Below are positions 25,572-41,124 of a DNA stretch of 64,000 nt, piece by piece. The DNA is from Ciona intestinalis. Lineage: Eukaryota; Chordata; Ascidiacea; Phlebobranchia; Cionidae. Below the pieces are notes generated by a model, which saw only the letters and a program-made list of their open reading frames with translations, did not search any database and was not told the DNA's origin. Position numbers and translations under genes: made by a program. The DNA lies in NCBI RefSeq assembly GCF_000224145.3, contig NC_020168.2, forward strand, positions 2,119,171 to 2,183,170, given 5' to 3'. Positions within the stretch are counted from its first letter, which is position 1; every line of letters starts with the position of its first letter.

Positions 25572-25923
25572 TAAATTAAAAGCAAATCTTTCAAAGTTTG
25601 GCAATGAAAACATAGAAAACTACAATGTGGGGGAAGATGGGACTCAAAATTGAAATGTATTTACATTAGCAGTATTCTGTAACTTGTAGTTAACCTACCG
25701 AGTTTGACAGGCTATGCTAGTTTCTTTGCCATGTAAACTTTCTACCTATTGCCACACGGTAACAAATGGCAACCGAAAATTTTGTTGGTTAACCCTGGTT
25801 TGTTTTTGATCAAGCATATTCAACTGTGGTAATAAACAGCTAATTAAACTAAAATTTTTCAAATTTTAATACGTCCTCACTCATTAGAGCTATGCTCTCT
25901 TGTCTTCAATGTCTTGCTAGTAG

Positions 25924-26371
25924 CAGAGTCGTATAAACACCGAGTAGTCCAACTGCCGTCTATGTGTGTCCAAAATAGAGCAAAAGTGGTGACTTTGACA
26001 ATGGATTTAAACGAACTTGTTAAGTTTTGTTTGTGTTTTCCTATTGTGGGAAGGTGTAAAACAGCTTCTATTTACCTTACCAAACATTTTTTAGAAAAAA
26101 TGTATAAATTTAGCCGCATTAAATGACTAAAATGTCGCAAATCAACCGCTTCTAATTCTAATTTTTGACTTTTTTTGACACAGAAAACAAATAACACATG
26201 TTTTTTACATTTTTCAACCTTTAAATTTGTTTTTAGGCCCAAGTTTTTCTGTAATTTACCGAAAAACATACATTTTCCCTATACCTACTGTGTTATTTTG
26301 GACCCAAATTGCCGTTCAATTTGTGTTTTACGTAACAATGGGTTGGACTACTCGGTATTTCTATGGCTCTG
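25924..26371 (+). mobile_element. MITE family A (hAT-type), full-length copy 2
   Basis: This copy is 448 bp, starts CAGAGTCGTATAAACACCGA and ends at GGCTCTG. The left target duplication GCTAGTAG (25916-25923) is complete. On the right only GCTAG is present before the N gap. The full GCTAGTAG appears after the second, partial copy at 26838-26845, which shows that both copies are one element. Confidence 0.9.
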
Positions 26372-26376
26372 GCTAG

Positions 26377-26426
26377 NNNNNNNNNNNNNNNNNNNNNNNN
26401 NNNNNNNNNNNNNNNNNNNNNNNNNN
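26377..26426. other. Assembly gap (50 N)
   Basis: This run of exactly 50 N sits 5 bases after the right end of a family-A MITE. The sequence following it repeats the sequence preceding it, so the gap joins two overlapping contig ends rather than spanning missing DNA. Confidence 0.95.
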
Positions 26427-26837
26427 TATGTGTGTCCAAAATAGAGCAAAAGTGGTGACTTTGACAATGGATTTAAACGAACTTGTTAAGTTTTGTTTGT
26501 GTTTTCCTATTGTGGGAAGGTGTAAAACAGCTTCTATTTACCTTACCAAACATTTTTTAGAAAAAATGTATAAATTTAGCCGCATTAAATGACTAAAATG
26601 TCGCAAATCAACCGCTTCTAATTCTAATTTTTGACTTTTTTTGACACAGAAAACAAATAACACATGTTTTTTACATTTTTCAACCTTTAAATTTGTTTTT
26701 AGGCCCAAGTTTTTCTGTAATTTACCGAAAAACATACATTTTCCCTATACCTACTGTGTTATTTTGGACCCAAATTGCCGTTCAATTTGTGTTTTACGTA
26801 ACAATGGGTTGGACTACTCGGTATTTCTATGGCTCTG
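26427..26837 (+). repeat. Probable false duplicate of MITE family A copy 2
   Basis: The segment begins inside the element (tatgtgtgtccaaaatagag) directly after the N run and appears identical to about 25961-26371. It is followed by the target duplication GCTAGTAG (26838-26845), which matches the left flank of the first copy (25916-25923). It lacks its own left terminus. Confidence 0.88.
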
Positions 26838-27610
26838 GCTAGTAGTAGTTGCTTGGTCTTTTCGTCAGAAGTTGGCTGATGCAATATTTTTCTAAAAGAA
26901 TAGATGACACATATATTTTATTACAAATAAGTACCCGCACAGTGTCGCATAGTACGATTAATTTAGTATGATGTTTGCAAGTTTGTTTTGATTATTACTG
27001 TGTAATATTATTTTGTAATTTTTGTTGACCTAACTTTTAATTTAATGTTAAATTTTTGTGTTTATAAAGACACGAAAATCATAAAAAAAATTACATCTTA
27101 TCCAGTTTAGCGGTGTAAAATGTGCGACAGCAAAAATGCAAGTAGAATAGTAGACTGGTGAGTGAGTGGTGATGACGGTGTTGTCGTGGTTGCGGTGCAA
27201 TGTTTCGCATTAGATCAAAATAGCAAGTGTATTTAAAAATATATATATGGGGTGTTCTGATAATTGCCTGTTAGAAAGGAGGGTTGCAAGTCATACAAAT
27301 TAGTGGTATCGAAAATTCGTAACAATCTTATAGTTAGCTCAGATAGTTTTACAGAAAGTATACTTTTGAATTTTGCTTAATAGTATCATAGATTATTCAA
27401 TCTGAGTATAGTTTGTAGTTTTTTACCTCGTTTTTTAAAAAGGAAAGTCGTATACCATTATAGAAGCTGATAGTTTCAAATTATTTTACACAGAAGTAGA
27501 ACCTTATATTAATTCTTTGGTAGGTTTAAATTAAACCCTGGAACTTCAGATAAATTCGGTGGCAACCAAATTTACACTCAAACTCAAATAACTTTAAACA
27601 AATCAACAAT

Positions 27611-30367
27611 ATGGCTGATTTAGAAGTAAGTGATTTATATTCTCTGAATTTGTGCTGTTGTGTTTCTGATGTTTAATCATGTTTCTTCTGATTATGAATC
27701 AATAAGATATTAATGTAAATTTTGACTCTTTTTTCCTAAGTAGCTTCTATGGTATGTAAATTACTAAACTTTTTTTCAGGGGTTAGATCTAAACAAGAAG
27801 AAGAAAAAGAAGAAGGTTGTGCTCGACCTCGGGGATGAGGAAGAAAAATCTACAACACCAGCAGGTGGTTGTTACTTTTATAAAAATATTTTATATACCC
27901 ACACTACAATTCAGCAGCAGTTTAAAAAGTACCTATTTTTAATGCTACTGGCATCGGCCAGATCTTTCAAAAACTGCAGATGTGTGAATCAGGAATTTGT
28001 TCACTTCCCCGGCTGCGTAACATTTTGTTTTATGTTAACGTATGCATCTTGCGTATTCTATAATAAATATTCTTACAGCGCCAACAGCTAATGATTCAAA
28101 TGAACTGGATTTGTCCAGCATGAAAAAGAAGAAGAAAAAGAAAACTGCGTTTATTTTAGACGGTGATGAGAATAACCATGTTAAAGAAGAAAACAACTCA
28201 CATACAGGTTTACTACATATATAAATATTTACCCTACTTGCTTTTTTAACAAATTAAAACTGTGTTTTTGTTTAAACATCAGCTGTGGAAGAAGAAGAGC
28301 TTGACCTCACCAAGAAGAAGAAACCGAAATCAAAAGTTCTTATCCTTGACGAAAATGATGAGGTATGTATTTGAATTTTGACTGATTTTTAGTTTTTAAT
28401 ATCTGACTATACCCAGAACGCAACAAATGATTCCGAAGAACTAGTGTTGACCGGTAAGAAGAAAAAGAAACATAAAATACTTCCTGATGATAGTGAGAAA
28501 AAAGTTTCATTTGCTGATGGTGAAGAAGCAGATGTTGCAGATTTAATTCAAGGTAAATTTGTTTCATATTAATACTGCTGTTACCAATTGTTTCTAGAAG
28601 TATAATCATCACATTTATTAAAAAAAATCTGTGGTGACGTTGTTAATATACAGTTATATATATAATAAAATTTCTAATGTTAATTTCAAGCCTTTGTCAT
28701 GCCTAAAAATTTCGGTTATGTTGCTTAAAATATGTTACTTAAAAATGTTACTTAAAATAAATTTTAAGTTTTATTATGTTGGTTAACAAACAACAAAATG
28801 TAAGAATTGTAACAAGCTCTTCTCTACTTTTAGATGGGCAAGTAGATGTTGGATTAAAGACCTGGAGTGGAAGTGACAGAGATTATACATATGATGAGGT
28901 GATGATTTATATATATATCATATATGTATATATTAATATGGCCCATCTGCCTATGTATATATATAGTTGAGTGGGGGAAAGATGGTACACCTTCGCATTA
29001 TATTTTCTTGTCCCATTTGGTAGTTAACTAAAAACATTTAAAGTATTATAAAACCGTATCCTCACAACTTCCATAGACATTGCTAATTGTTCGAAATATG
29101 ATCAGGATTTTTGGATATTATGTGTTAAAGGTGTCCTGTCTTTTACCACCCTGACCCTACTATATATATAACGGTAAAGTCAGTAATAAGTAACAGGAGT
29201 ATCTTTAACAGTAGTATATATTATATATAATATATAATAATATGAGGAAATATAAAGGGTGTTAACTTGTATTAGCACTGTGTGTTGTCAGATAGGAAAG
29301 AATTTTCTCTGCTTTATATGTAAAGGACAGGAACAGCTGTGTAAACCTTTTCCCAGTACAATGAACAAATCTGTTTAAAATGTTTGTTAATTTTAAATTC
29401 CTACAGTTAAAATTAATATTTTCCAAAAAAAAAAAATAATTTTTAACAGTAAAATGTACTTGTCGGCAGCAATAAATACAACCCAATTTATGCTCCTGTT
29501 CCAAATTACAATGTTTATGTATTAACACAGCGTTGAACAATATTTATATTTGCAACTTTTTCACCAACATTATCCCCATTACACTGCTTCTTACTTCCAG
29601 CTCCTCACACATGTGTTTGAGATTATGAGGCAGAAGAATCCTGAGATGATTGCTGGTGAAAAGAAGAGGTTCATCATGAAACCTCCTCAGTGTGCAAGGG
29701 TAGGAACAAAGAAAACATCTTTCCTTAATTTTGCCGAAATTTGTCAAACGTGAGTAAATTGTTAACTTTGTTTAATTAGTTTATTAAATTCCCTGTGAAA
29801 AACTTATATCGTTCAATATCTGTAATTTGATTACTTTTGCAGTTTACGCAGACAACCAAAGCACATCCTTGCGTTTATTCTTGCTGAGCTTGGGACCAGG
29901 TTGGTAATTTAAAACACAACTGTATTAGTGAAACTTTTAACATGATGAATATTCAACAGTGGTTCAGTGGATGGCAACAATCAACTTATCATAAAAGGAA
30001 GATTTCAACAAAAACAACTTGAAAGTGTGTTGCGAAGATATATCAGTAAGTGATATAATAATCCAACCACCTTTACAAAACTTCCAACAATATGCACATA
30101 GACCATGCAATACCTGTATACATCACTCANNNNNNNNNNNNNNNNNNNNNNNNNNNNNNNNNNNNNNNNNNNNNNNNNNTTTATTGCAGGAGAATATGTC
30201 ACATGTCACACGTGTAGGTCTCCTGATACAAACCTGGAAAGGGACGTCGGCTATATTTCCTCCGTTGTAACGTATGTCAGTCCCGCTGCTCTGTAGCAGC
30301 CATTAAATCTGGTTTCCAGGCTGTTACCGGCAAGCGGGCACGCATCCGCGCAAAGGCAATGTCTTGA
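27611..30367 (+). CDS. EIF2S2: eIF2 beta subunit, with apparent frameshift in last exon
   Basis: eIF2 beta is the subunit of the initiator-tRNA ternary complex that contacts eIF5 and eIF2B. Exons: 27611-27625, 27780-27864, 28079-28207, 28283-28362, 28417-28552, 28834-28898, 29601-29749, 29843-29899, 29960-30045 and 30190-30367. The N-terminal half holds lysine-rich boxes ([31 protein letters not shown]). The core follows the family: [38 protein letters not shown]. In the last exon the frame breaks after GAC 30243-30245. Reading on gives a stop at 30294-30296, whereas reading one frame over from CGG 30248 restores RLYFLRC, the second CxxC of the zinc ribbon, and the C-terminus to TGA 30365-30367. 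One base seems missing at about 30246, only 66 bases from an N gap, so a sequence error is more likely than a dead gene. Confidence 0.92.
28961..29166 (+). repeat. MITE family B, short-type copy in EIF2S2 intron
   Basis: The left end is atatagttgagtgggggaaa, the right end accaccctgaccctactata. The interior has cttgtcccatttggtagtta and atattatgtgttaaaggtgt, as in the other short copies. It lies within the intron between the exons at 28834-28898 and 29601-29749. Flanking TATA runs hide any target duplication. Confidence 0.75.
30130..30179. other. Assembly gap (50 N) in last EIF2S2 intron
   Basis: This run of 50 N lies between the EIF2S2 exon ending at 30045 and the last exon starting at 30190. 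Sequence quality next to it is suspect, as the apparent one-base loss at about 30246 suggests. Confidence 0.95.
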
Positions 30368-31048
30368 TAGAAGTTTCCTCTATGCGGCAGAACTAAAATA
30401 CGAAATCCTGGCGTCCTATAACGATTTTTCACCAATGATCCATATTTTTTTCTTGCAGACGCCTTTCAACGCGCGCTTTGTTTATAGGTAAAGTTTATTG
30501 AAACAGAACCGGTTTGTCGTTTGCCATTTTAAGTTTTTGATTTAAAGGGGTGTGTTTTGTGATATCATGTCAATGGTTTGGCCGACATTTGTGCGGAAAA
30601 TAAAATGGCAAGCGGGATGTTTACAAAAGACGTTTTTGAAGTATGTGCGGAAAAGTTTTGAAGACCAACCACGAGCAATTTGTATTAATATAAAGTAAGG
30701 TGGGGATGATGGGCCCATTTTTATTATCTTTTCCTGGTACCATTTGGTAGTGAACAAATTTTTTTAAAGGAATATAAAACCGTATCTTTACGACTTTCGT
30801 AGACTGATATTACTTGTTTAAAACACGGTCAGGATATTTGGATGTTATGTGCTAAAGGTGTCCCATCTTACCCCACTCTACTATGTATTAAGGTAGACCA
30901 CAAGAATATCAGCGTCGGTTAGTTAATTAAGACCAAGTGTTATAGTGGAATGTACAATGGGGCGATGTCAATCAATAATACTGTACAACGTGCACGAGAT
31001 TATGCCGGACAGAAAAATGTACAGCTGTTCATTTAATAACTTAGTTGG
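30368..31048. other. Convergent intergenic region, EIF2S2 to copper transporter
   Basis: The 3' ends of EIF2S2 (+) and the CTR1-like gene (-) face each other over 680 bases. A short family-B MITE lies at 30693-30884. No other feature was recognised. Confidence 0.6.
30693..30884 (+). repeat. MITE family B, short-type copy
   Basis: It starts aagtaaggtggggatgatgg and ends gtcccatcttaccccactct plus actat. The interior has ggtaccatttggtagtgaac and ttatgtgctaaaggtgtccc. It lies between two convergent gene ends. Confidence 0.75.
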
Positions 31049-33540
31049 TTAGTTGCAATGGTCATCTATAATGTCCAGGTGTTGTAAACTCCAAGAAAAC
31101 AAGAAGTAGCCAACTCCTGATCCAAGAGAGACTGAGATGGCCAGCCAGACGTTGTATGTCATGTAGATTAACATGAGGAACATACCAAGTGTGGTTTGTA
31201 TCACTTGCAGGACACTTTGAAGAATATGCCAACCGTTGAACATTAAAGGTCTGTGTAATAGAAAATATTATGAAGTATATTTCTTTGTTTACTACCAAAG
31301 GACGCGAAAATAGAATGAATAGGTGTCCCATCTTCTCCCACCCTACTCTATATTAAAACACACAAAGAGTTATTTATCGATTCGCACAAGTGTACCAGTT
31401 CGAAAACACACAGGGTAAGACGGGACAGTTTAAAAGCGTTGGTAATTTTAATCAATAAGTGAATTTATTATTAGCAAGGGTCGATGTGGCATAGTGGTTA
31501 GCGCGCCTGCCTGTAAGGCTGTAACCCAGAGGTAATAGGTTAAAAATCAAACTGTACGAAATATTCATTTTTTATATAAACCTTGGAATCTAGTTTAATC
31601 GTCCACATTCGCAATTAACAAAATTTCATCGGCTTTATTTTTCATCACTATGGTGCGACGAACGAACGATAACCTCGCGTGGCTGGAAAACATTTCAGTC
31701 ATTAAATACTGCGCTGGTGTTCTGCTTCATACACCTCGTGACAACTTACGAGTTAACAAGTATGTAACTTTGTGGGTGAATAATTTTGTGGTAGTTTTTC
31801 ATATTTTTAATGTGTGGCTGATAATTTGGACAACCCATTAGTAACCACTGGGTTGGAGCAATTGCGGCTTTGCCCAAAGGCACGTACGCCCACAATGGTA
31901 TATGGCAGCGATGAGCCTTGAACCTATTCAGAAGCAGGCGCGCTAATTACTTTGCCATGGCGTCGGTTGTAATACACAGTGCTTAGATTTTTTACTGATC
32001 AAGAATTGTCACACCGTTGTTGGCTTTTTCAAAAAAAAAACGGTGCTTAGATAATTTACACCCAAACACCACAATCATCAGCATTTTCATTCTAAGTAGT
32101 CAACAGAAAACATTAACATACAAAAGATACCACGTTTGTTGTGATTGAAGCTAGACTCAGAACTTTTCTCATCCGTTCCAGGAGAACGCTTCGGACCCTA
32201 CAACACAAAATCATCGAATATCGTTAGTCAAAGGATGTCAAGCGTGCTCTCCATCCTGATAGCTCGCTGTACAATGAAATCATGCGAGGCGTGACGTTGT
32301 CAAAACCAATGGAGTCTACCTTGCGTATTGTTGCGAACTTCGCTTAACGGATGAACGAAAACGAAATGTCAAGTCAAGTGATGTTGTTCATTATGACGTT
32401 AGAACATGAGTAATAATAACATGACAAGACAACGACGCAACAGAATAAACCTTATAAAATAAAAACCCACCGAAATTTTCAAAATATATTTTCTCAGCAA
32501 CTTCAAACCTTCATAAAGCAATGAAAAGATGAATACCCCAATGCAGGAACCTGCGAGTTGTCCTTGAGTAGTTATGTTCCATCCAAAGAACAAAACCCGA
32601 ACTGGAAGAACGAATTGAAAATACATCTGAAAAAACGTTCGGGTTTGTACAAAACAACATTGTTTGAACTCGAATAGTAGAGTAGGGTAAAATAGAACAT
32701 GTTTTTATTCTTTTTTTGTCGTTCCATTTGGCAGTAAACAAAAAATATTTACAGAATTTATTATACCCGTAGTTTCGCATCTCAAAAGGAGCGTTGTTAA
32801 TTGTTCAAACACGATTAGGAAGAATGTGATTTATATGTGCTAACAGTATATCCCGTCTTACCCCACAATATAGTAGGGTGGAGGGGGAGATGGGACATCT
32901 TTTCGTTCTATTTTGTCGTCATATTTAGTAAAAAACAAAGAACATTTAGAGAATTATAAAACCGTTTCCTAACGACTCTCACAGAACGTTGGATATTATG
33001 TGCTAAAGGTGTCCCATCTTCCCCCACCCTACTATACTACAATTTGTCGTTTTAACGTTCGGTTTCATTGGTCGTTCTAAAATAGTTTCAAGTAACACTT
33101 TATAGTGATAACTGTACAAAAAGCGATAAATCGCGTTCCTATGTTTATAACTTTATTTTACCCAATAATTTAGCCATCCAAATGGAGTTCGAATAGCATG
33201 AACACTTCTATTCAGATTTAAAAAACTCTATATTTCATGTTTTATATGTCGCTATTAGTACAATATCTTTTACACTAATGTTTATACTTACATCGCCATG
33301 CCCTGAACCTGCTGCGTGTCCCATTGCCGCACCAGTCATATGATCATGCCCACTCATATTCATATGATCATGCCCGCTCATATTCATATGATCATGCCCG
33401 CTCATATTCATATGATTATGCCCGCTCATATTCATATGATTATTACCACTCATATTCATATGGTTATGATCGCTCATATTCATATGATCGTGACTGCTCA
33501 TATTCATATCATGCATGCTTGAAACCATCATACCCTCCAT
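31049..33540 (-). CDS. SLC31A1: CTR1-like high-affinity copper transporter
   Basis: CTR family proteins are trimeric plasma-membrane Cu(I) importers with a Met/His-rich outer N-terminus and three membrane helices. The first exon, 33540-33292, encodes 83 residues with seven MNMSxxxH-type repeats. The second, 32626-32471, carries TM1 (FQFVLPVRVLFFGW, NITTQGQLAGSCIGVFIFSL, LYEGLKLLR). The last, 31250-31049, carries TM2 with the MxxxM pore motif (MLIYMTYN) and TM3 with GxxxG (GSGVGYFLFSW), ending HCN. A linker exon starts at 32197 after a good acceptor (tgtgttgtag) and reads GPKRSPGTDEKSSES. Its donor is uncertain: 32131 and 32122 do not keep the frame with the last exon, while the weak site after 32119 does. 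The human C-terminus is HCH, so the final His is replaced. SLC31A2 is a less likely identity because of the long Met-rich N-terminus. Confidence 0.9.
31280..31352 (+). repeat. MITE family B fragments in copper transporter intron
   Basis: The stretch contains the right part of a short-type copy (tttgtttactaccaaaggac, then ggtgtcccatcttctcccac and cctactctata). It runs directly into a piece of the long-type interior at about 31353-31440 (acacacaaagagttatttat, gaaaacacacagggtaagac). Confidence 0.65.
31478..31975. repeat. Two tRNA-headed SINE-like copies in copper transporter intron
   Basis: At 31484-31545 (+) the head reads gtggcatagtggttagcgcg, an A-box-like motif, then tgtaacccagaggtaatagg. 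At about 31800-31970 a copy lies on the minus strand with tggcaaagtaattagcgcg, a B-box-like ggttcaagg, and the body words caacccagtggttactaatg and ggttgtccaaattatcagcc. The same head and body recur at 51363-51730, 55270-55580 and 57500-57605, which marks a dispersed family rather than a tRNA gene. Confidence 0.7.
32675..32868 (+). repeat. MITE family B, short-type copy
   Basis: It begins atagtagagtagggtaaaat, contains gtcgttccatttggcagtaa and tatatgtgctaacagtatat, and ends cccgtcttaccccacaat. It abuts the next copy at 32869 head to tail. It lies in the copper transporter intron between the exons at 33292-33540 and 32471-32626. Confidence 0.72.
32869..33036 (+). repeat. MITE family B, short-type copy with well-kept ends
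   Basis: The left end tatagtagggtggagggg and the right end tcccccaccctactata are near-perfect inverted repeats. The interior is shorter than in other copies: part of the middle between agaacg and ttggatatt is missing. It directly follows another copy, suggesting insertion of one into the end of the other. Confidence 0.78.
33316..33510 (-). repeat. 24-bp coding tandem repeat in copper transporter
   Basis: About seven units of a 24-bp sequence (plus strand catatgatcatgcccgctca then tatt) encode the octapeptide MNMSGHDH on the minus strand. The three C-terminal units are identical at protein level; the N-terminal ones vary (SSHDH, SDHNH, SGNNH, SGHNH). The period is a multiple of three, so two plus-strand frames also stay open; these are shadows. 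Met and His supply copper ligands. Confidence 0.93.
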
Positions 33541-34204
33541 AATGAAGCTAGAATAAGTACAACTACAGCTATAAATACTAAAAACTTGTTTCTAAAAATA
33601 AATAGTTGACCGCTTGATGATTTTGCAATAGTTTTTACACGCAGGGAAAAAACGATTTCTTTGATTGTAATCAACTAAAACTACAATTCTTATCGCTATG
33701 TTTTCTTATCGCCGTATACGCAAACTTTAGAAGACGAGTCGACGTCATGGTGACAGTATCTGAATTAAATGTTCGATACCAGACGCCCCTTTACTGTCGA
33801 GCATACTAAATGCTCCACAAGTCATCCGAATCGTTCTGCAAACGGCGCGTTTTTTCCCGGAGGCGGTTTTAGTTTGTTGCAAAAAAATCGTTTGTCTCGC
33901 GTGATAAAGTTTTCTTTTTATATAATGTAATAACAGCTGATTTTTTGTTACATGACATTCCTAGTTAGGCGGTTTTGGCTATAAATATACAATTACTGGT
34001 CCATTAGAAACTATACTAGATCTACTTGCGAACCGAGTAAAGCGGCTACAAATTTAGGCGAAGTAGTAATAATAAACGTTTTTATTGAAGGCATTTTTTC
34101 ATGGTAAAAGGTATCTCAACCTTCAAAATTACAAACAAAAGTTGCGTTTCAGAGTTCTCGCGGATTTCTGATCAAAAAGTAAAAATAAAAGAATGAATCA
34201 ATAA

Positions 34205-34553
34205 AAACGTTTGTTTTTCGGTGTTTTTTGGTAATTTAAAAAAAATTCGAACTTCAAAATAAATTTAAAAGTTGAAAAGTCTAAAAAACATGTGTTATTT
34301 GTTTTCTGTATCAAAAAATAGAACTAGAAGCGGTTGATTTGTGACATTTTAGTCATTTAATGAGGCTAAATTTATATATTTAAAAAAAAGTGTTTGGTAG
34401 GGTAAATATAAGCTGTTTTACGCCCTCCCACAAAAGGAAATCGCAAATAAAACTTAACAAGTTTGTTTAAATTTATGCGAAATTCATCGCTTTTGCTCTA
34501 TTTTTAACACACAAAGACGGCAGTTGGACTACTCGGTGTTTCCATGATTCTGG
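34205..34553 (-). repeat. MITE family A, decayed copy
   Basis: It matches the minus-strand version of the family-A element: aaaacatgtgttatttgttt, acattttagtcatttaatg and cagttggactactcggtgtt, and ends atgattctgg. Many substitutions are present and the left terminus is not recognisable, so this insertion is older than the three well-kept copies. Confidence 0.8.
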
Positions 34554-35251
34554 GTTTGAGGTTTACGAAACTGAAAATAAATGCATAAACAAATCACATC
34601 TTAATATCTAGTCTCATTAAAAAAAGTTCATAAACAAACGTGATTTTTAATACCCCAAGTATGGTTAGTTTGGTAACGCTAAAAATAGCTGATGACAGGG
34701 TTTATGAAACGTCGACTTGTCCTGCCGGTAGGTGGCATCTACCCGCATGACGGTGACGTAACAAAAACTGGGTTGGTACATTCAGTCGTTATAATTTTGT
34801 AACATATTTCCAGTTGAACTTATTAAGTGAGTTCGCACGCAACTCTAATGTTAGCAATATGTGAAAAGTTATATTAACGTGAACTATTTAACCTGATATA
34901 AAATAATACGATAAATAATTTTATTTTAATGTGTTTCTAGACAGTTGAAACTTAAGTTTGAAAGTTTTATTCATCAGTTTCGAAGATCTGCTGCTGAGCT
35001 TCCATTACAAATCTAAAGAAAATTTGTCTGTTTAATTTCTTTGATTTTTTATTGTGAGGTAAATTTTTGATTTCGTAGATTTCATTTACCCTCTTGTCTT
35101 GATATTGTAGATTACTGTCCTACTGCTTTGTCTGAGTTAATCATTAATCTTTTTTTGTTTGTTTTATAAATATAATTTCCATCATTCTAGTAAAGAATAT
35201 AAAGCGTTACAGCTAAAATTAAATTTAATTTTGTAATTTATAATTTCATGA

Positions 35252-35260
35252 TTTTTACAG
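35252..35260 (+). promoter_or_regulatory. 5' UTR splice acceptor of RAB11
   Basis: A TTTTTACAG acceptor lies 15 bases before the RAB11 ATG. It implies either an upstream non-coding exon or an unpaired acceptor for spliced-leader trans-splicing, which Ciona uses for many genes. I cannot tell which from sequence alone. Confidence 0.4.
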
Positions 35261-35275
35261 CTTTTGAATTGTGCA

Positions 35276-39884
<4,609 letters not shown>

Positions 39885-41124
39885 TTTCACCTGCTGCCCC
39901 ATACGCACATGTGACCCTGCAGAAATTGGGGACCTCAGCCGCTGTGATCGGCATTTTCTCTGCGCTTGACATAAATCACAGTGGCCAATTTCAAATCCAA
40001 TTGTGATTCGGTTGTTATTCCTATTGTAAAGCCAATTTTGTATTACTTTTAATATATTCGCATACCGATTATAGGGTTATTTAACATATATATTTTCTCT
40101 TGCATAAATTTCTATATGCGAGTCGAAAGTTGAGCAACTTGTTAGTGGAATATCCACTTCTTTATAAAATATGCCTGAGCAAATTATCTTTATCGAAGGT
40201 CAAAACCTGCTTAATTTTAACACATTTCACTCAAGGATATAAAACTAACATACTGACACACTGTTACCATTTAAATATCTTGTTTAGCTGTCTGTATTTG
40301 GAACGACTTTTTTTTAAAAATCAGTCTGTTTAAACCTTTAGTAGGTGCTAATGCATACAAGGTAGTTGTGTGCTTGTGGTTGGTAAACATGTGTAAATTT
40401 TAGTCATGACGTTCAGTGAACTGATTGCTTTCCTTCCCACCACTAAGAATTTAAAATTGTTTCATGAAATAATATTCCATGGTTGTCTCGAAATGGACAG
40501 TGTTGAAAATTTCTCATAAACATGTATTTAACATTCAATTTCACAATAAGCATGTTTGTCACCATACCACAGCTGCTGGTTTTGTCTTAAAAGGCTGATC
40601 AGCTTATAGATAGAGTAGTTCTTGTTATAACCTGGTGTGTTGAGTGATTCATGATTCGTTATATCTATCGTGTACATATATTCCGTGCATTGCTTTATTA
40701 TAACCTTATATTACGTGCCGGCAATTTAGCTCATCATTAAAATAATTAAAACTTGACATTACTAGTTTTTTTTCTGCACTGGATAATATTTTGATTCATA
40801 TTTTTCTTAAAAATTATTGCAAAAAACAAAAATTTTGGTTGATTTTCAATAAATTACAGCTCTATTTCACAGCAAATGGTTTTGATTTGCATTATTACTG
40901 CCAAGTGTAATGATAGGTTTAGTCTTTAGTGCAATGTTTTATTCTGCTTTCTATTTGGAACAGAAATGGCCTGCTATCTTTTTGGGACAGAAAAGCTGTT
41001 AAAGTTTGGTCTAAAACTCTAAATAATAGGGGGCGTACAAGGTTTAATTTTGGGTCAATAGTGTTATTATTTTTATACAGCGTAATCTGGTAAGCAGCTA
41101 TGTTTAATTGAAACCTTTTTATAT

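Larger units (their letters stand above)
23146..27610. other. Intergenic region, E protein gene to EIF2S2
   Basis: Bases 23146-24400 are CpG-rich 3' flank of the E protein gene, without a recognised gene. An inverted-repeat foldback element spans 24721-25571 with a family-B MITE inside it. A lone family-B left end lies near 25622. A hAT-type MITE spans 25924-26371 and reappears after a 50-N gap. Bases 26850-27610 are AT-rich and should contain the EIF2S2 promoter. Confidence 0.55.
33541..35275. other. Divergent intergenic region, copper transporter to RAB11
   Basis: The two genes point away from each other over 1.7 kb, so both promoters should lie here. A decayed family-A MITE occupies about 34205-34553. 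An AT-rich stretch from 34800 leads to an acceptor-like TTTTTACAG at 35252-35260, just before the RAB11 start codon. Confidence 0.55.

Noticed and set aside
26427..26837. A tandem second insertion of the hAT MITE
   Set aside because: It lacks its own left end and left target duplication, and its right duplication matches the left flank of the first copy, so it is an assembly overlap.
27611..30367. EIF2S2 as a processed or dead pseudogene
   Set aside because: It has nine well-formed introns and one single-base problem next to an assembly gap. Error is the simpler explanation.
31484..31545. tRNA-like sequence with A-box and partial B-box
   Set aside because: The acceptor stem cannot close, and the same head is attached to the same body in several places, so it is a SINE head rather than a tRNA gene.
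33316..33542. Two long plus-strand ORFs rich in Met/His/Ile and Ser/Tyr
   Set aside because: They are antisense shadows of the 24-bp coding repeat of the copper transporter; a repeat period divisible by three keeps all such frames open.
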